A stretch of DNA of 64,000 nucleotides from JAWPMV01 sp038527215 (GTDB taxonomy: Bacteria; Bacteroidota; Bacteroidia; J057). Under the pieces are notes generated by a model. That model saw nothing but the letters and a program-made list of their open reading frames with translations. It was not told the DNA's origin and did not search any database. The DNA lies in the NCBI GenBank assembly GCA_038527215.1, contig JBCBGC010000027.1:7125-71124 (forward strand). Direction: 5' to 3'. A program made the translations under genes and the position numbers. Shown piece by piece: positions 26,570 to 35,417 of this stretch (its first letter is position 1; each line of letters starts with the position of its first letter).

Positions 26570-26611
26570 TGGTTTGAGCATGGACTTGTCCATATTCAAA
26601 CCATTTTTTTT
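26570..26611 (+). terminator. terminator of the IscA/HesB gene
   Basis: A two-part stem: TGGTTTGA (26570-26577) pairs with TCAAACCA (26596-26603), and inside ATGGAC pairs with GTCCAT around a TT loop. Eight T follow. Confidence 0.92.
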
Positions 26612-26695
26612 AGGTCAAAAAGGCGGCTTTTGGCGCTTGGATTGCTTTTGCCGGTGCGAATTCGTAATATCCAAAGAATCTTATCATCCCTCCCT

Positions 26696-29149
26696 ATGCG
26701 CTGGGTAAAGTTTTTAGTTTCCCTACTTCTGACCCTCGGATTGCTGTTCCTGCTTGAGCGGCCACCGCTACCGGTAAATTTTTCTTTAGGTACCTTTTTT
26801 AACCCCCAACAAGGTTTCTGGCAAAATGCGGAACCAGTGGAGGGGAACTGGGCGGATAGCCTGGATATTCCCGGCCTCAAATCTCCGGTAAAGCTGGTGG
26901 TAGATGAGCGGGGCGTACCGCACATTTTTGCGCAGAGCATGACGGACGCGGCAGCTGTCCAAGGCTATGTCACCGCCCGTGACCGCCTGTGGCAAATGGA
27001 GTTTCAGATTATGGCAGCAGCCGGAAGACTGACGGAAATTGTCGGAGAAGGTCCCGGAGGGCGTGTTTTGGAAATTGACCGCACGGCTCGCCGCAAAGGC
27101 CTGGCCTGGGCTGCCGAGCGCTCCTGTGAATATGTGATGCAGCATCCCGAAACGGGGCCCATCCTGGAAGCTTACGCCCGCGGTATCAATGCCTGGATTG
27201 ATCAACTGGACCCTTCGCAATATCCGATCGAGTACAAATTGCTGGGCTACGCCCCTGCTAAGTGGGAACCACTCAATACCTGTCTGCTGGTGAAGCAAAT
27301 GGCCAACACCCTGGCCTCCCGCGCTTCAGATATTGACTATACCCATGCCCTCAAGGTCTGGGGCAGAGAAACCTTTGATTTGCTATATCCAGAATATAGC
27401 TATGATAATGATCCGATCGTGCCGGCTAATACCCGTTGGAACCGACGCATTGCTTCCCCTCAACCGCCCGTCCCGCAGGATTACCATCCGGATTCTTTAT
27501 TGGAAATGAATGCGGTGCTGGAACAGCCGGATAAAAACAATGGCAGCAATAACTGGGTGGTCGCTGGAAAACGATCCGAAACGGGCTATCCGCTGCTGGC
27601 CAGTGATCCCCACCTTGGATTGACCCTGCCTTCCATCTGGTATGAAGTGCAACTGAGCATTCCAGGCTCGAATATGTATGGTGTATCCATCCCCGGATCT
27701 CCGGGCATTCCTATTGGCTTTAACGATTCTATTGCCTGGGGAGAGACCAATGCGGGCAAGGATGTGATGGACTTTTACCAATTAGAAATCCGTCATGACC
27801 CACGTCCGCAATACCGCTATGGGGATGGTTGGAAAAATCTGACCTTGAAAGAAGAAGTGCATACCCTCAAAGGAGGCGGGCAGTTCGTCGATTCTGTCTG
27901 GTATACCGATTATGGTCCGGTGATGTTTGACGAAAACTTCCAGCAGCAGGAACAGCCGCTGGCCGTGCGCTGGATCGTGCATGAACCTTCGAACGAAGTG
28001 CTGGCTTTTCTGCGGCTTTCTACCGGGAAAAACTACGAAGATTATACTTCTGCGCTGAGCTATTACGCCAGTCCCGCCCAGAACTTCGCTTTTGCTAGTG
28101 CAGATGGAGACATCGCGATCTGGCAGCAAGGCAAGTATGTCAACCGCTGGAAGGAACAGGGGAAATTTGTGATGGATGGCGCTGATCCCGAGCAAGCCTG
28201 GCAGGGCTTTATCCCGCAGGAACAAAACCCCCACGCCCTCAATCCACCGGAAGGCTATCTGGCTTCCGCCAATCAGCGGGTTACTTCTGCGCAGTATCCC
28301 TACTACTACACCGGACGTTTTGATCCTTATCGGGGTCGACGTATCAATGACCTGCTGGGGACGGGCGACACCATTGGGGTAAAGCAAATGCAGCAATACC
28401 AGCTGGATAATTTCAGTGTCCTGGCGGCGGATTTATTGCCGACCTTGTTGGGGGACCTGGATTCGACTTTGTTCAGCGAAGCCGAGCGGGAAGTCTACGA
28501 TATCCTCAAGGGCTGGAATTATATGTATGATCGGGAATCAGTGGCGCCGACGCTTTTCAATAGCTGGTGGCGCAATGTTTTTGTGGGCATCTGGCGGGAT
28601 GAATTTGACAAAGTGGAGGAAAGCATGTCCCTGACCTATCCGCAATCTAGTACCACGGTGCGGATTCTACGGGACAGTGTGCGTTTTCGGTTTTATAAAC
28701 ACGAAGAAGAAAGGTGGCAGGGAGACCGTCAGGCGGTGGTCCAGAAAACCTTTACCAATATGGTGAGCCAACTGGTGGATAATTATCCCAACCGGGAAGA
28801 TTGGCTTTGGGCTAAAAGAAAAACCACGGACATCAATCATTTAAGCCGCTCACTGGCGGCTTTCAGTCGTCAGGGCTTGCCTACCAGCGGCAATGGCGGC
28901 ATCCTCAACGCCACGGGTCGGACCCATGGCCCTTCCTGGCGAATGGTGGTGGCGCTGGGACCCGAATTAAAAGGCTATGGGGTCTATCCCGGTGGGCAAA
29001 GTGGGAATCCAGGGAGCCCGCTTTATGACAATTTTGTTGACGATTGGGTAGAAGGCAATTACTACACGTTGTGGTTTATGAAAACTGCCAATGAGCAAAG
29101 GGAGAATAAGCCTTCTTCATCTGTATATATCCGGCCAAAAAGCGAATAA
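26696..29149 (+). CDS. penicillin acylase family N-terminal-nucleophile hydrolase, copy 1
   Basis: 817 aa from the ATG at 26696 (MRWVKFLVSLLLTLGLLFLL, a signal anchor); the frame extends 22 codons further upstream. The heavy-chain opening VDERGVPHIFAQSMTDAAAVQGYVTARDRLWQME is followed by the autoprocessing site NNGSNNWVVAG, where Ser becomes the N-terminal nucleophile. Downstream ASDPHLGLTLPSIWYEV, GIPIGFNDSIAWGETNAG and, late, GNPGSPLYDNFVDDWVEG are standard for the family. Such periplasmic amidases cleave acyl-amide bonds, including N-acyl-homoserine lactones or beta-lactam side chains in some members; the substrate here is unknown. The next gene starts 2 bases later. Confidence 0.9.
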   Translation: MRWVKFLVSLLLTLGLLFLLERPPLPVNFSLGTFFNPQQGFWQNAEPVEGNWADSLDIPGLKSPVKLVVDERGVPHIFAQSMTDAAAVQGYVTARDRLWQMEFQIMAAAGRLTEIVGEGPGGRVLEIDRTARRKGLAWAAERSCEYVMQHPETGPILEAYARGINAWIDQLDPSQYPIEYKLLGYAPAKWEPLNTCLLVKQMANTLASRASDIDYTHALKVWGRETFDLLYPEYSYDNDPIVPANTRWNRRIASPQPPVPQDYHPDSLLEMNAVLEQPDKNNGSNNWVVAGKRSETGYPLLASDPHLGLTLPSIWYEVQLSIPGSNMYGVSIPGSPGIPIGFNDSIAWGETNAGKDVMDFYQLEIRHDPRPQYRYGDGWKNLTLKEEVHTLKGGGQFVDSVWYTDYGPVMFDENFQQQEQPLAVRWIVHEPSNEVLAFLRLSTGKNYEDYTSALSYYASPAQNFAFASADGDIAIWQQGKYVNRWKEQGKFVMDGADPEQAWQGFIPQEQNPHALNPPEGYLASANQRVTSAQYPYYYTGRFDPYRGRRINDLLGTGDTIGVKQMQQYQLDNFSVLAADLLPTLLGDLDSTLFSEAEREVYDILKGWNYMYDRESVAPTLFNSWWRNVFVGIWRDEFDKVEESMSLTYPQSSTTVRILRDSVRFRFYKHEEERWQGDRQAVVQKTFTNMVSQLVDNYPNREDWLWAKRKTTDINHLSRSLAAFSRQGLPTSGNGGILNATGRTHGPSWRMVVALGPELKGYGVYPGGQSGNPGSPLYDNFVDDWVEGNYYTLWFMKTANEQRENKPSSSVYIRPKSE

Positions 29150-29151
29150 GC

Positions 29152-29550
29152 ATGAGATTTTTACTACGCATCTTATTAATCGCCGGCCTGGGTTTCCTGG
29201 GACTGCAATTCTATGACTACTGGATCCTGGTAGTCGTAGCCTTTGCGGTGGGTTTATTGATGAGTCAGCGCCGGAAGAGACGGATGTTTGGCAAAAACCC
29301 GCCCGCGGCCCGGGCTTTTCTGGCGGGCTTTTTGGCGATTGCTTTGCTTTGGGGCATTTGGGTATTTATGATCGATGGCGCCAACGCCCATACCTTGTCC
29401 CCCAAAATCTTCCAATTACTTACCTCTATGGCTGAGGCACCTTCTTATAGCAGCTGGGCCATGATTAGCCTGACCGCCCTCCTGGGAGGACTGCTCGGCG
29501 GATTGGGAGCGATGACAGGAAATCTTCTGGGAGAAGCAGTGCGGGGCTAG
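29152..29550 (+). CDS. hypothetical small membrane protein
   Basis: 132 aa, not recognised. Four hydrophobic segments are visible: LLIAGLGFLGLQFY, WILVVVAFAVGLLM, AFLAGFLAIALLWGIWVFMI and MISLTALLGGLLGGLGAMTG, with a basic loop (SQRRKRRMFG) after the second. It begins 2 bases after the penicillin acylase stop and is almost certainly co-transcribed with it, which may hint at a shared envelope role. Confidence 0.75.
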   Translation: MRFLLRILLIAGLGFLGLQFYDYWILVVVAFAVGLLMSQRRKRRMFGKNPPAARAFLAGFLAIALLWGIWVFMIDGANAHTLSPKIFQLLTSMAEAPSYSSWAMISLTALLGGLLGGLGAMTGNLLGEAVRG

Positions 29551-29594
29551 CAAACTGGTAACATTTTTTGGCTAAAAAGAAATGATATATAGGG

Positions 29595-29614
29595 AAAGGG
29601 TTCTTCCCTTTTTC
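29595..29614 (+). terminator. weak terminator after the acylase operon
   Basis: AAAGGG (29595-29600) can pair with CCCTTT (29606-29611) around a 5-base loop, followed by TTC. Short stem, so tentative. Confidence 0.4.
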
Positions 29615-29643
29615 TAGCACCATTGATTTAAATTTCAGCCAAA

Positions 29644-31647
29644 ATGAACCCCAGAATTGCTTCTTTCCTCACCCTATGTTTGCTGCTCTTTTCCTCCCTG
29701 GCCTACGCCCAGAATGATCAGGGCTTTCATTATCAGGCGGTGGCCAGAGATGCCGGAGGCGCCCTGCTCACCGGAACCTCAGTCAACCTGCGCTTTCAGA
29801 TTCGGGCCGGAAGTCCAAACGGGACCTTGGTATATCAGGAAAAACAAACCCCTGTTACCAACAGCTTTGGCCTACTGAACACCACGATCGGGAAAGGTAC
29901 CCTTGAACTAGGAGATTTTACAACCATCGATTGGCAGGGTCAGCCACACTATTTGGTGGTGGAACTCAATGGGGCCAGCCTGGATACCACCTTGTTTGAA
30001 GCGGTGCCTTACGCAAAGGTCGCCACGGCTATGGACCTTCGGGACCTACAGGACGTGAGCGAAAGTGCCCCCGTCAGTGATGACGTTTTGCGGTGGGACG
30101 GCAGTAGCTGGACGCCCGGACAAGCCCTTACCCTGACCGGCTCAGGGGCGACTACGGTTTCAGGAACCTATCCCAACCTAACCATCAGCTCTACTGATGC
30201 GGTAAATGACGCAGACGCTAGTACCACCAATGAACTCCAGAGTTTGTCCTTGAGTGGCAATACCTTAAGCCTGAGTCTGGGGGGAGGTTCGGTCAGTCTC
30301 GCCAGCTTTAGCTCTCCCTGGAACAACTCAGGAAGTAACCTGTATTTCAACACGGGAAAAATAGGGATAGGCGATAACAGTCCCGTAGCTACCTTGACGG
30401 TGGGCAATGGGGACAAATTCCAGGTGCACGGTTCTGATGGTGACGTGGTCTTTAAAGATGACCAGGGGTCTATCCGCTTTGCCAACTCCAATGGGTCCAA
30501 TGCAGCCATGATGTATATGTTTTCCAGTGGGACCAATAACAGTACCCGCATGGTGACCGCCCATTCCCCCAACTTTTCCAGCTGGGGTGTGCAGTATAAT
30601 GATACCGCTGATGCATTTACCTGGATTGGGGACAACGAGCCTATTTTTCGCGTAGCCTTGAGTGGGAATCAAGCCGTCAGTGTGGGTACCAGGAGCCCGC
30701 AGTCAAGATTTCATATAGAGCATGAGAGTAATCTGTCTTCTGCCCAGTTGCAGGTAACAGAAACCCAATATGATTATTCCCGGATTCGCTTTAACAATAC
30801 CGTGCACCCTGGGTTTTGGGATGTCGCAGGCCGGGTAGACACCAATCTGGCCAATGCCAAGTTCAACATTTACAACAGTGCCACCGGAGATATCTTTACG
30901 GTCCGTGGAGATGGCAGAGTTGGGATCAACGATGCAAGCCCAGCTTACGCGTTGGAGATCAACGGAAACCAGCGGACCCGGGTGCTGAATATCTACAATA
31001 CCGCCCCGACCACCACGGGCACTTCCTACAACTATGGCTTGCGGTCTTCTTTGGGCATATCCTCCAATACAGGTTTCCCACGTCTTTACAGTGTGTATGG
31101 GATTATTTCAGATAGCGATGCTTATTTGTCTTATGGCGTGTATGGTTCTGCCTCCAACGCCTCGCAAGGCAGCTATGGGGTATATGGACGTACCACTACC
31201 TCGGCTCATTATGCCGGCTATTTCACCGGAGATGTATATACCACCGGAGTGTATCAAACTTCTGATGCCCGCTTTAAGGAAAATATAACCCCCATTCAGA
31301 CGGGACTGGAGAAAGTCATGGCCTTGAAGCCTATGCGCTATGAGTACGATCTGAAACAGTATGACTTCATGACCTTGCCAGCAGGGGAGCAGTATGGTTT
31401 CCTGGCCCAGGATGTTGCTCAAAGCATTCCTTCTCTGACTAAAGATACCTTCCAACCTTACGAAGAAGCACGTGATGACACGCCGGAAGGGCAGGGGATG
31501 CGCTTCACCGCCGTCAACTATATAGGGTTTATTCCGCTGATGGTATCAGCTATGCAGGAGCAACAGCAAACGATAGAAAAGCAGGCGGAAAAAATTGCGG
31601 ATTTGGAAAGCAGGCTAGCCAGACTGGAAGCGTTGCTTGATAAATAA
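29644..31647 (+). CDS. surface protein with S74 endosialidase-chaperone (tail-fibre type) domain
   Basis: 667 aa with a signal peptide (MNPRIASFLTLCLLLFSSLAYAQ). The mature start FHYQAVARDAGGALLTGTSVNLRF is common to Bacteroidota surface proteins. The middle is rich in Gly, Ser, Thr and Asn, in line with beta-structured fibres. Near the C-terminus SDARFKENITPIQTGLEKVMALKPMRYEYD and YGFLAQDVAQSIPSLT are the signature of the peptidase S74 intramolecular chaperone, which trimerises and cuts itself off phage tail spikes; the Ser in SDARFKENI is its nucleophile. A final coiled coil (QQTIEKQAEKIADLESRLARLEALL) supports trimerisation. No phage genes are around, so it is probably a cell-surface fibre. 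Confidence 0.82.
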   Translation: MNPRIASFLTLCLLLFSSLAYAQNDQGFHYQAVARDAGGALLTGTSVNLRFQIRAGSPNGTLVYQEKQTPVTNSFGLLNTTIGKGTLELGDFTTIDWQGQPHYLVVELNGASLDTTLFEAVPYAKVATAMDLRDLQDVSESAPVSDDVLRWDGSSWTPGQALTLTGSGATTVSGTYPNLTISSTDAVNDADASTTNELQSLSLSGNTLSLSLGGGSVSLASFSSPWNNSGSNLYFNTGKIGIGDNSPVATLTVGNGDKFQVHGSDGDVVFKDDQGSIRFANSNGSNAAMMYMFSSGTNNSTRMVTAHSPNFSSWGVQYNDTADAFTWIGDNEPIFRVALSGNQAVSVGTRSPQSRFHIEHESNLSSAQLQVTETQYDYSRIRFNNTVHPGFWDVAGRVDTNLANAKFNIYNSATGDIFTVRGDGRVGINDASPAYALEINGNQRTRVLNIYNTAPTTTGTSYNYGLRSSLGISSNTGFPRLYSVYGIISDSDAYLSYGVYGSASNASQGSYGVYGRTTTSAHYAGYFTGDVYTTGVYQTSDARFKENITPIQTGLEKVMALKPMRYEYDLKQYDFMTLPAGEQYGFLAQDVAQSIPSLTKDTFQPYEEARDDTPEGQGMRFTAVNYIGFIPLMVSAMQEQQQTIEKQAEKIADLESRLARLEALLDK

Positions 31648-31720
31648 AAAATATTGGAACGATCATTCTTTTTTTGAATGAGAGGGGGCGGAGATTGGCA
31701 GAAAAAGTGTACCTTCCTTT

Positions 31721-33001
31721 ATGTCAACTCCCGCCCCTTCTTCTCCCTCCATTTTTCCCGTCCTGCTGGTCAATTTCATCGGCATGCTGGGTTACAGCAT
31801 TGTCATCCCTCTTCTGGTTTTTCTGGTCCAGGATTTTGGGGGGAATGAGGTTATATACGGGCTGATGGGGGCGGTTTATCCTACCTTCCAACTCATTGGA
31901 GCGCCTTTATTGGGTCGCTGGTCAGACCAAATCGGCCGGAGAAGGGTATTGATGATTAGCCAGGCGGGAACCTTTTTGGCCTGGGGCTTATTTATCATTG
32001 CCCTTATGCTTCCCGTTACAGGCCTGTTTACGGTGGAATCCTCCATGTTGGGGACCTTCCTGGTGAGTGTGCCTTTGCTGTTGTTGTTCCTGGCCCGGGC
32101 CCTGGATGGCTTGACAGGCGGCAACGTATCGGTGGCCAATGCCTACTTGTCGGACGTTTCTACGGAGAAAAACCGCAAAGCGAATTTCGGGAAAATGGGT
32201 TCTTCTACCTCGCTGGGTTTTGTGATCGGTCCGGTATTAGCGGGCTTATTGGGAGCCAGTGTGCTGGGAGAACTACTGCCCGTGATGGTGGCGGCAGGTA
32301 TTTCCCTGGTGGCAATTTTTGTCATCTTCCGCTTTTTACCGGAGTCCCGACCCGAGTTGGTCCCGGCTAACTGGCGGGAACTGCATCTGAGCAAGCTGTT
32401 CCATGTCGAGCATAAAGAGTGCTATGATATGGAAGATTGTCAGGATACCACATTCCGCAGCCTGATCCGGCAGCCTCGCTTTATCCTGCTTTTTGGGATT
32501 TACTTTTTCACCTTTCTGGGCTTCAGCTTTTACTACGCTAGTTTTCCCGTGTATGCCAGCAGTAGCCTGGGGTGGAACACCAGCCAGCTGGGCATTTATT
32601 TTGCCGTGTATAGCGGCATCATGGTGGTGATCCAAGGGCCTGGCTTAGGTTATCTTTCCAGTCGGGTAAATAGCCGTTGGCTGGTCTTGATCGGGAGTGT
32701 CTTGATGGGCCTGAGTTTTGTGCTGCTGCCTCAGCCCGGCATGGTTTGGGTGTGGATGGGCGTAGTGTTTCTATCCGTTGGAAATGCCCTGATGTGGCCC
32801 AGCTTTTTAGCTATTTTATCCGAAGCCGGCACCAAAAATAACCAAGGTACCATTCAAGGCTACGCCAACAGTACAGGTAGCCTGGCCAGTATCCTCGGCA
32901 TGGTCCTGGGCGGGGTGCTGTTCAGTGTGTTAGGCCCCAGCGTGTTTTATCTCTCCGCCACCTTTCTGGTGATCATTGCGGCACTTTCTTTCCGCTTGTA
33001 A
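31721..33001 (+). CDS. MFS transporter (DHA1/TetA-like drug:proton antiporter)
   Basis: 426 aa with about 12 membrane helices. It begins FPVLLVNFIGMLGYSIVIPLLVFLV, and the loop between helices 2 and 3 carries GAPLLGRWSDQIGRRRVL, the major-facilitator motif A typical of 12-helix exporters. Another motif is LDGLTGGNVSVANAYLSDVS (motif D2-like) followed by GSSTSLGFVIGPVLAGLLG, the antiporter motif C. The middle loop (FHVEHKECYDMEDCQD) is longer and acidic. It probably exports small hydrophobic compounds against protons; the substrate cannot be told. Confidence 0.88.
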   Translation: MSTPAPSSPSIFPVLLVNFIGMLGYSIVIPLLVFLVQDFGGNEVIYGLMGAVYPTFQLIGAPLLGRWSDQIGRRRVLMISQAGTFLAWGLFIIALMLPVTGLFTVESSMLGTFLVSVPLLLLFLARALDGLTGGNVSVANAYLSDVSTEKNRKANFGKMGSSTSLGFVIGPVLAGLLGASVLGELLPVMVAAGISLVAIFVIFRFLPESRPELVPANWRELHLSKLFHVEHKECYDMEDCQDTTFRSLIRQPRFILLFGIYFFTFLGFSFYYASFPVYASSSLGWNTSQLGIYFAVYSGIMVVIQGPGLGYLSSRVNSRWLVLIGSVLMGLSFVLLPQPGMVWVWMGVVFLSVGNALMWPSFLAILSEAGTKNNQGTIQGYANSTGSLASILGMVLGGVLFSVLGPSVFYLSATFLVIIAALSFRL

Positions 33002-33019
33002 ATGGAGGTTGTCATAAAA

Positions 33020-33050
33020 AAAGGAAGCGGAACCAAAATTTTGGTTCCGC
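33020..33050 (-). terminator. terminator of the 33084 gene, possibly shared with the MFS gene
   Basis: GCGGAACCAAAA (33027-33038) and its exact complement TTTTGGTTCCGC (33039-33050) form a perfect palindrome. On the minus strand it is followed by TTCCTTTTTTT. It lies between two convergent genes, so it may serve both. Confidence 0.75.
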
Positions 33051-33083
33051 CTGTACGTGTTTTCAGATAGTCAAACTGCAGGG

Positions 33084-33380
33084 TCAGGGCTTGGAGTAGG
33101 GAAAATGAGGCCTGCCTCCATTTCGGTATCTAGCAGCGTTTCTTATCAACGGAGCCACAAGCACGTAGTGCTCATAGCGCTTGGTCACTCTTACCAGGGC
33201 TCTGCCCGGTAAATGCCCATTGCTGGATCGGGCCTTGATAAGGTCCCCGTTGGGAGTAATGATATACCCCTTCGGAGTCAAGCCTTTCTCATCAACAAAG
33301 ACCTGTTTTCCCTCTATTCCGTAGGGAGGTGGCGAAGCCGGAAGGCCTTTTTTTGCCTTTTTTCTTCTTTTCTTACTCAT
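33084..33380 (-). CDS. hypothetical small basic protein
   Basis: 98 aa. It opens with a Lys/Arg block (MSKKRRKKAKKGLPASPPP), then GKQVFVDEKGLTPKGYIITPNGDLIKARS and a basic tail ending FPYSKP. No family recognised; the charge suggests nucleic-acid or ribosome binding, but that is only inference. The well-placed terminator after its stop supports a real gene. The opposite strand also has an open frame over part of it. Confidence 0.55.
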   Translation of the reverse strand: MSKKRRKKAKKGLPASPPPYGIEGKQVFVDEKGLTPKGYIITPNGDLIKARSSNGHLPGRALVRVTKRYEHYVLVAPLIRNAARYRNGGRPHFPYSKP

Positions 33381-33693
33381 GATTCAGGAGTTGAAAAGGT
33401 GAGAAAATACTACTACTACTTTCGTATTTTACCATATCCGCAAGTAGACCAATGGGAGATATGGAAGGGGCCCCTATTCAAAAAATGGTCTAAGATTTGA
33501 GACTTATTGTGTAATTTATCCGTCTCGACTATGGAAAGAACGGAATAAGGGCCCTTCGTGGGCTAATACGGGGACGACTGGTTGGTAGCTGGTGTCCCCT
33601 TTTCCTTTGGCCCTTTTCAGAACCTTCGGAACGACATAGATCAATCTTCAATGCTATCTCATAGGCATAGGGATTACAGGGTAAATGAAAAGC

Positions 33694-33717
33694 CCGCCGG
33701 ATGCCTGACATGCCGGC
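33694..33717. repeat. REP-like hairpin
   Basis: GCCGGATG and CATGCCGGC face each other around a five-base loop (CCTGA), with one bulge. GC-rich hairpins of this kind are scattered between genes in Bacteroidota; a single copy is seen in this window. Confidence 0.35.
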
Positions 33718-34129
33718 AGGGAGAGTAACAAATAGGTATCGGAAGTAAATGAGGGGAAAGGCTTGTTCTCAGGAAGAGAACAAGGGAAAGGAATCGATAT
33801 AGTAATAGCCTTGAGCATGAGCGGGTAGTTTCGAATGTTCGTGTGCATAGCCTCCTCTTTCCGGAGAGCTCAATAAACAACCCTTCTGCTTGAAGATTCC
33901 CTTAGGTAGGCAGGTTAAAGAGAAGGGCGAAGATCCTCAATCATAGATACTGGCTTTAACAACCACATTAGCTATGGGATAGCAAATAAATCGGTTAAGA
34001 TTTATTGGAAATTTAGCAATAATTTACCAATTGTCAAATATTTTGGTTGATTTTAATCAAAGAAATCCACAAATGTTCATAAATATTCGTTGAATCATTG
34101 TGTATTTTGAGGTAAATATGGGTTAAAAG

Positions 34130-34159
34130 TTGATTTTTGGTAAAAACTTTCTATTTTTG
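34130..34159 (+). promoter_or_regulatory. possible promoter of the 34320 gene
   Basis: TTG (34130-34132), 19 bases and TATTTTTG (34152-34159) fit the Bacteroidota pattern. It implies a 5' leader of about 150 bases. A similar stretch (TTTGGTAAA then TTTCT-ATTTTT) occurs upstream of the next gene. Confidence 0.45.
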
Positions 34160-34319
34160 GATGCCCCTAGATGGTATCGCATAACCCAGGAGTGTCGCCA
34201 CCAAAAACCATGTTGAACCAGGGGGAAAGGACTTTCATCGGTTCTTCCAGCCAAAACGAGCAAAACCCTTGCTGAATTTTTACAACCTTAAACTCTTTTC
34301 ACCGAAACGTTCTTAAGCC

Positions 34320-35210
34320 ATGCTTCCCAAAGAGATACTGTTTGGGCTTTCTGACCCAGACACCTTGGTTCCTTTGTTCAGAACACAGAAGGAGCTAGCT
34401 AAAGAGATATTTGAGGAAAATCCAGAAGGGTTCGGCTCTATCCCAAGTTTGCAATCTTATTTGAGCCTGGTACTCAGTGGGAAAAAGCCCATTTCTCAGA
34501 AATTGGAAACCGCCATTTTTTCTGTGTTAGAGAAAAAGGTAGGTGACCCTTTGGAGCTGTCTCAAACGAAGAAAATGCTGAATAAAGCATTTCGTCAGCC
34601 CAATCAAGCCCAGAAGAATCCTTTACATAAAAAGGATTCGACTGAAGATCTAGTTTTAGAAAAGTTCAATAAGATGATCTCTTTACCGGGGCATCATGTA
34701 ATTATCTCTGATAATCTGCTTGAATTATTAAATACCCAGCCAGCCAATGAAACCCTGAAGTTGATTTTTCAAAATATAGGGGTCCTTCCCAGAGATGGCG
34801 AAAAGCATGATGCGGGTTTTCGGTATGAGTACTATGTAAAAGACCTGATTACGAGCACCAGTTTGTGGAAAAACTTTTATTACTACCTCCGGGAGCATAA
34901 AGGCTTTTCCTATGAGGAGGCTCAGGAAACCATGGCAACTTTGAATAGAGAGGAGAAGATTAGAATTTTTTATACCCAGCCTTATATCGCTTGTCAGAAT
35001 TTATATCTGCATAACATAAAGCGGGAAAAACCTCAGGGATTTCGCGTTTATCAGAATCGGGAAAAAATCTGCAAGGTTCCTAAAAAGGCTATGGAAAACC
35101 TCTTATACAACTTGTACCTTCCCTTAAAAGGTACTTTGAAGAATCGGGAAGGAATCGTTCAGGAAGAAAGGTATGGTGACCCAAGTTCCAAATCGCGACT
35201 ACCCCAATAA
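34320..35210 (+). CDS. hypothetical protein with HTH-like N-terminal region
   Basis: 296 aa, not recognised. Residues about 38-70 (GSIPSLQSYLSLVLSGKKPISQKLETAIFSVLEK) resemble the recognition part of a Cro/CI-type helix-turn-helix, where SxxL-GKRPIS--L is common. The rest is helical and rich in Lys, Asn and Tyr (FRYEYYVKDLITSTSLWKNFYYYLREHKGFSYEEAQETM). No signal peptide or membrane helix. A regulator or DNA-binding protein is possible. It is followed at 207 bases by the phosphorylase-like gene on the same strand; codon use and the AT-rich leader suggest an acquired locus. Confidence 0.65.
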   Translation: MLPKEILFGLSDPDTLVPLFRTQKELAKEIFEENPEGFGSIPSLQSYLSLVLSGKKPISQKLETAIFSVLEKKVGDPLELSQTKKMLNKAFRQPNQAQKNPLHKKDSTEDLVLEKFNKMISLPGHHVIISDNLLELLNTQPANETLKLIFQNIGVLPRDGEKHDAGFRYEYYVKDLITSTSLWKNFYYYLREHKGFSYEEAQETMATLNREEKIRIFYTQPYIACQNLYLHNIKREKPQGFRVYQNREKICKVPKKAMENLLYNLYLPLKGTLKNREGIVQEERYGDPSSKSRLPQ

Positions 35211-35417
35211 GACTTATAGAAGCACCATCCAGGTAGGGATTTTCGCTGATAGGTAAGGCATTTGGTAAATTTTCTTATTTTTTACTAAATTATTAATAGA
35301 GATTTAACAAGTTGCAAGTTGTCAACTAGTTCTCTTACTTTTCCCAAACTGCAATTTTTGATCAACTAGGACACACGTGGGCGAATTGAAACATTTGCCC
35401 GTGGTTATTAAGTACTT

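Larger units (their letters stand above)
33381..34319. other. 939-base AT-rich region without a recognised gene
   Basis: Only short frames with no likeness to proteins. It contains a REP-like hairpin around 33694-33717 (arms GCCGGATG and CATGCCGGC with a bulge), a perfect palindrome TTGATTTTAATCAA at 34047-34060, and promoter-like boxes before 34166. It may be decayed DNA plus the control region of the 34320 gene. Confidence 0.5.

Noticed and set aside
27782..28396. Minus-strand frame of 204 codons inside penicillin acylase copy 1
   Set aside because: Antisense to conserved acylase sequence, no family likeness.
33529..33880. Three small overlapping minus-strand frames
   Set aside because: They overlap each other in different frames, are Ser/Pro/Arg-rich without any motif, and cover a REP-like hairpin.
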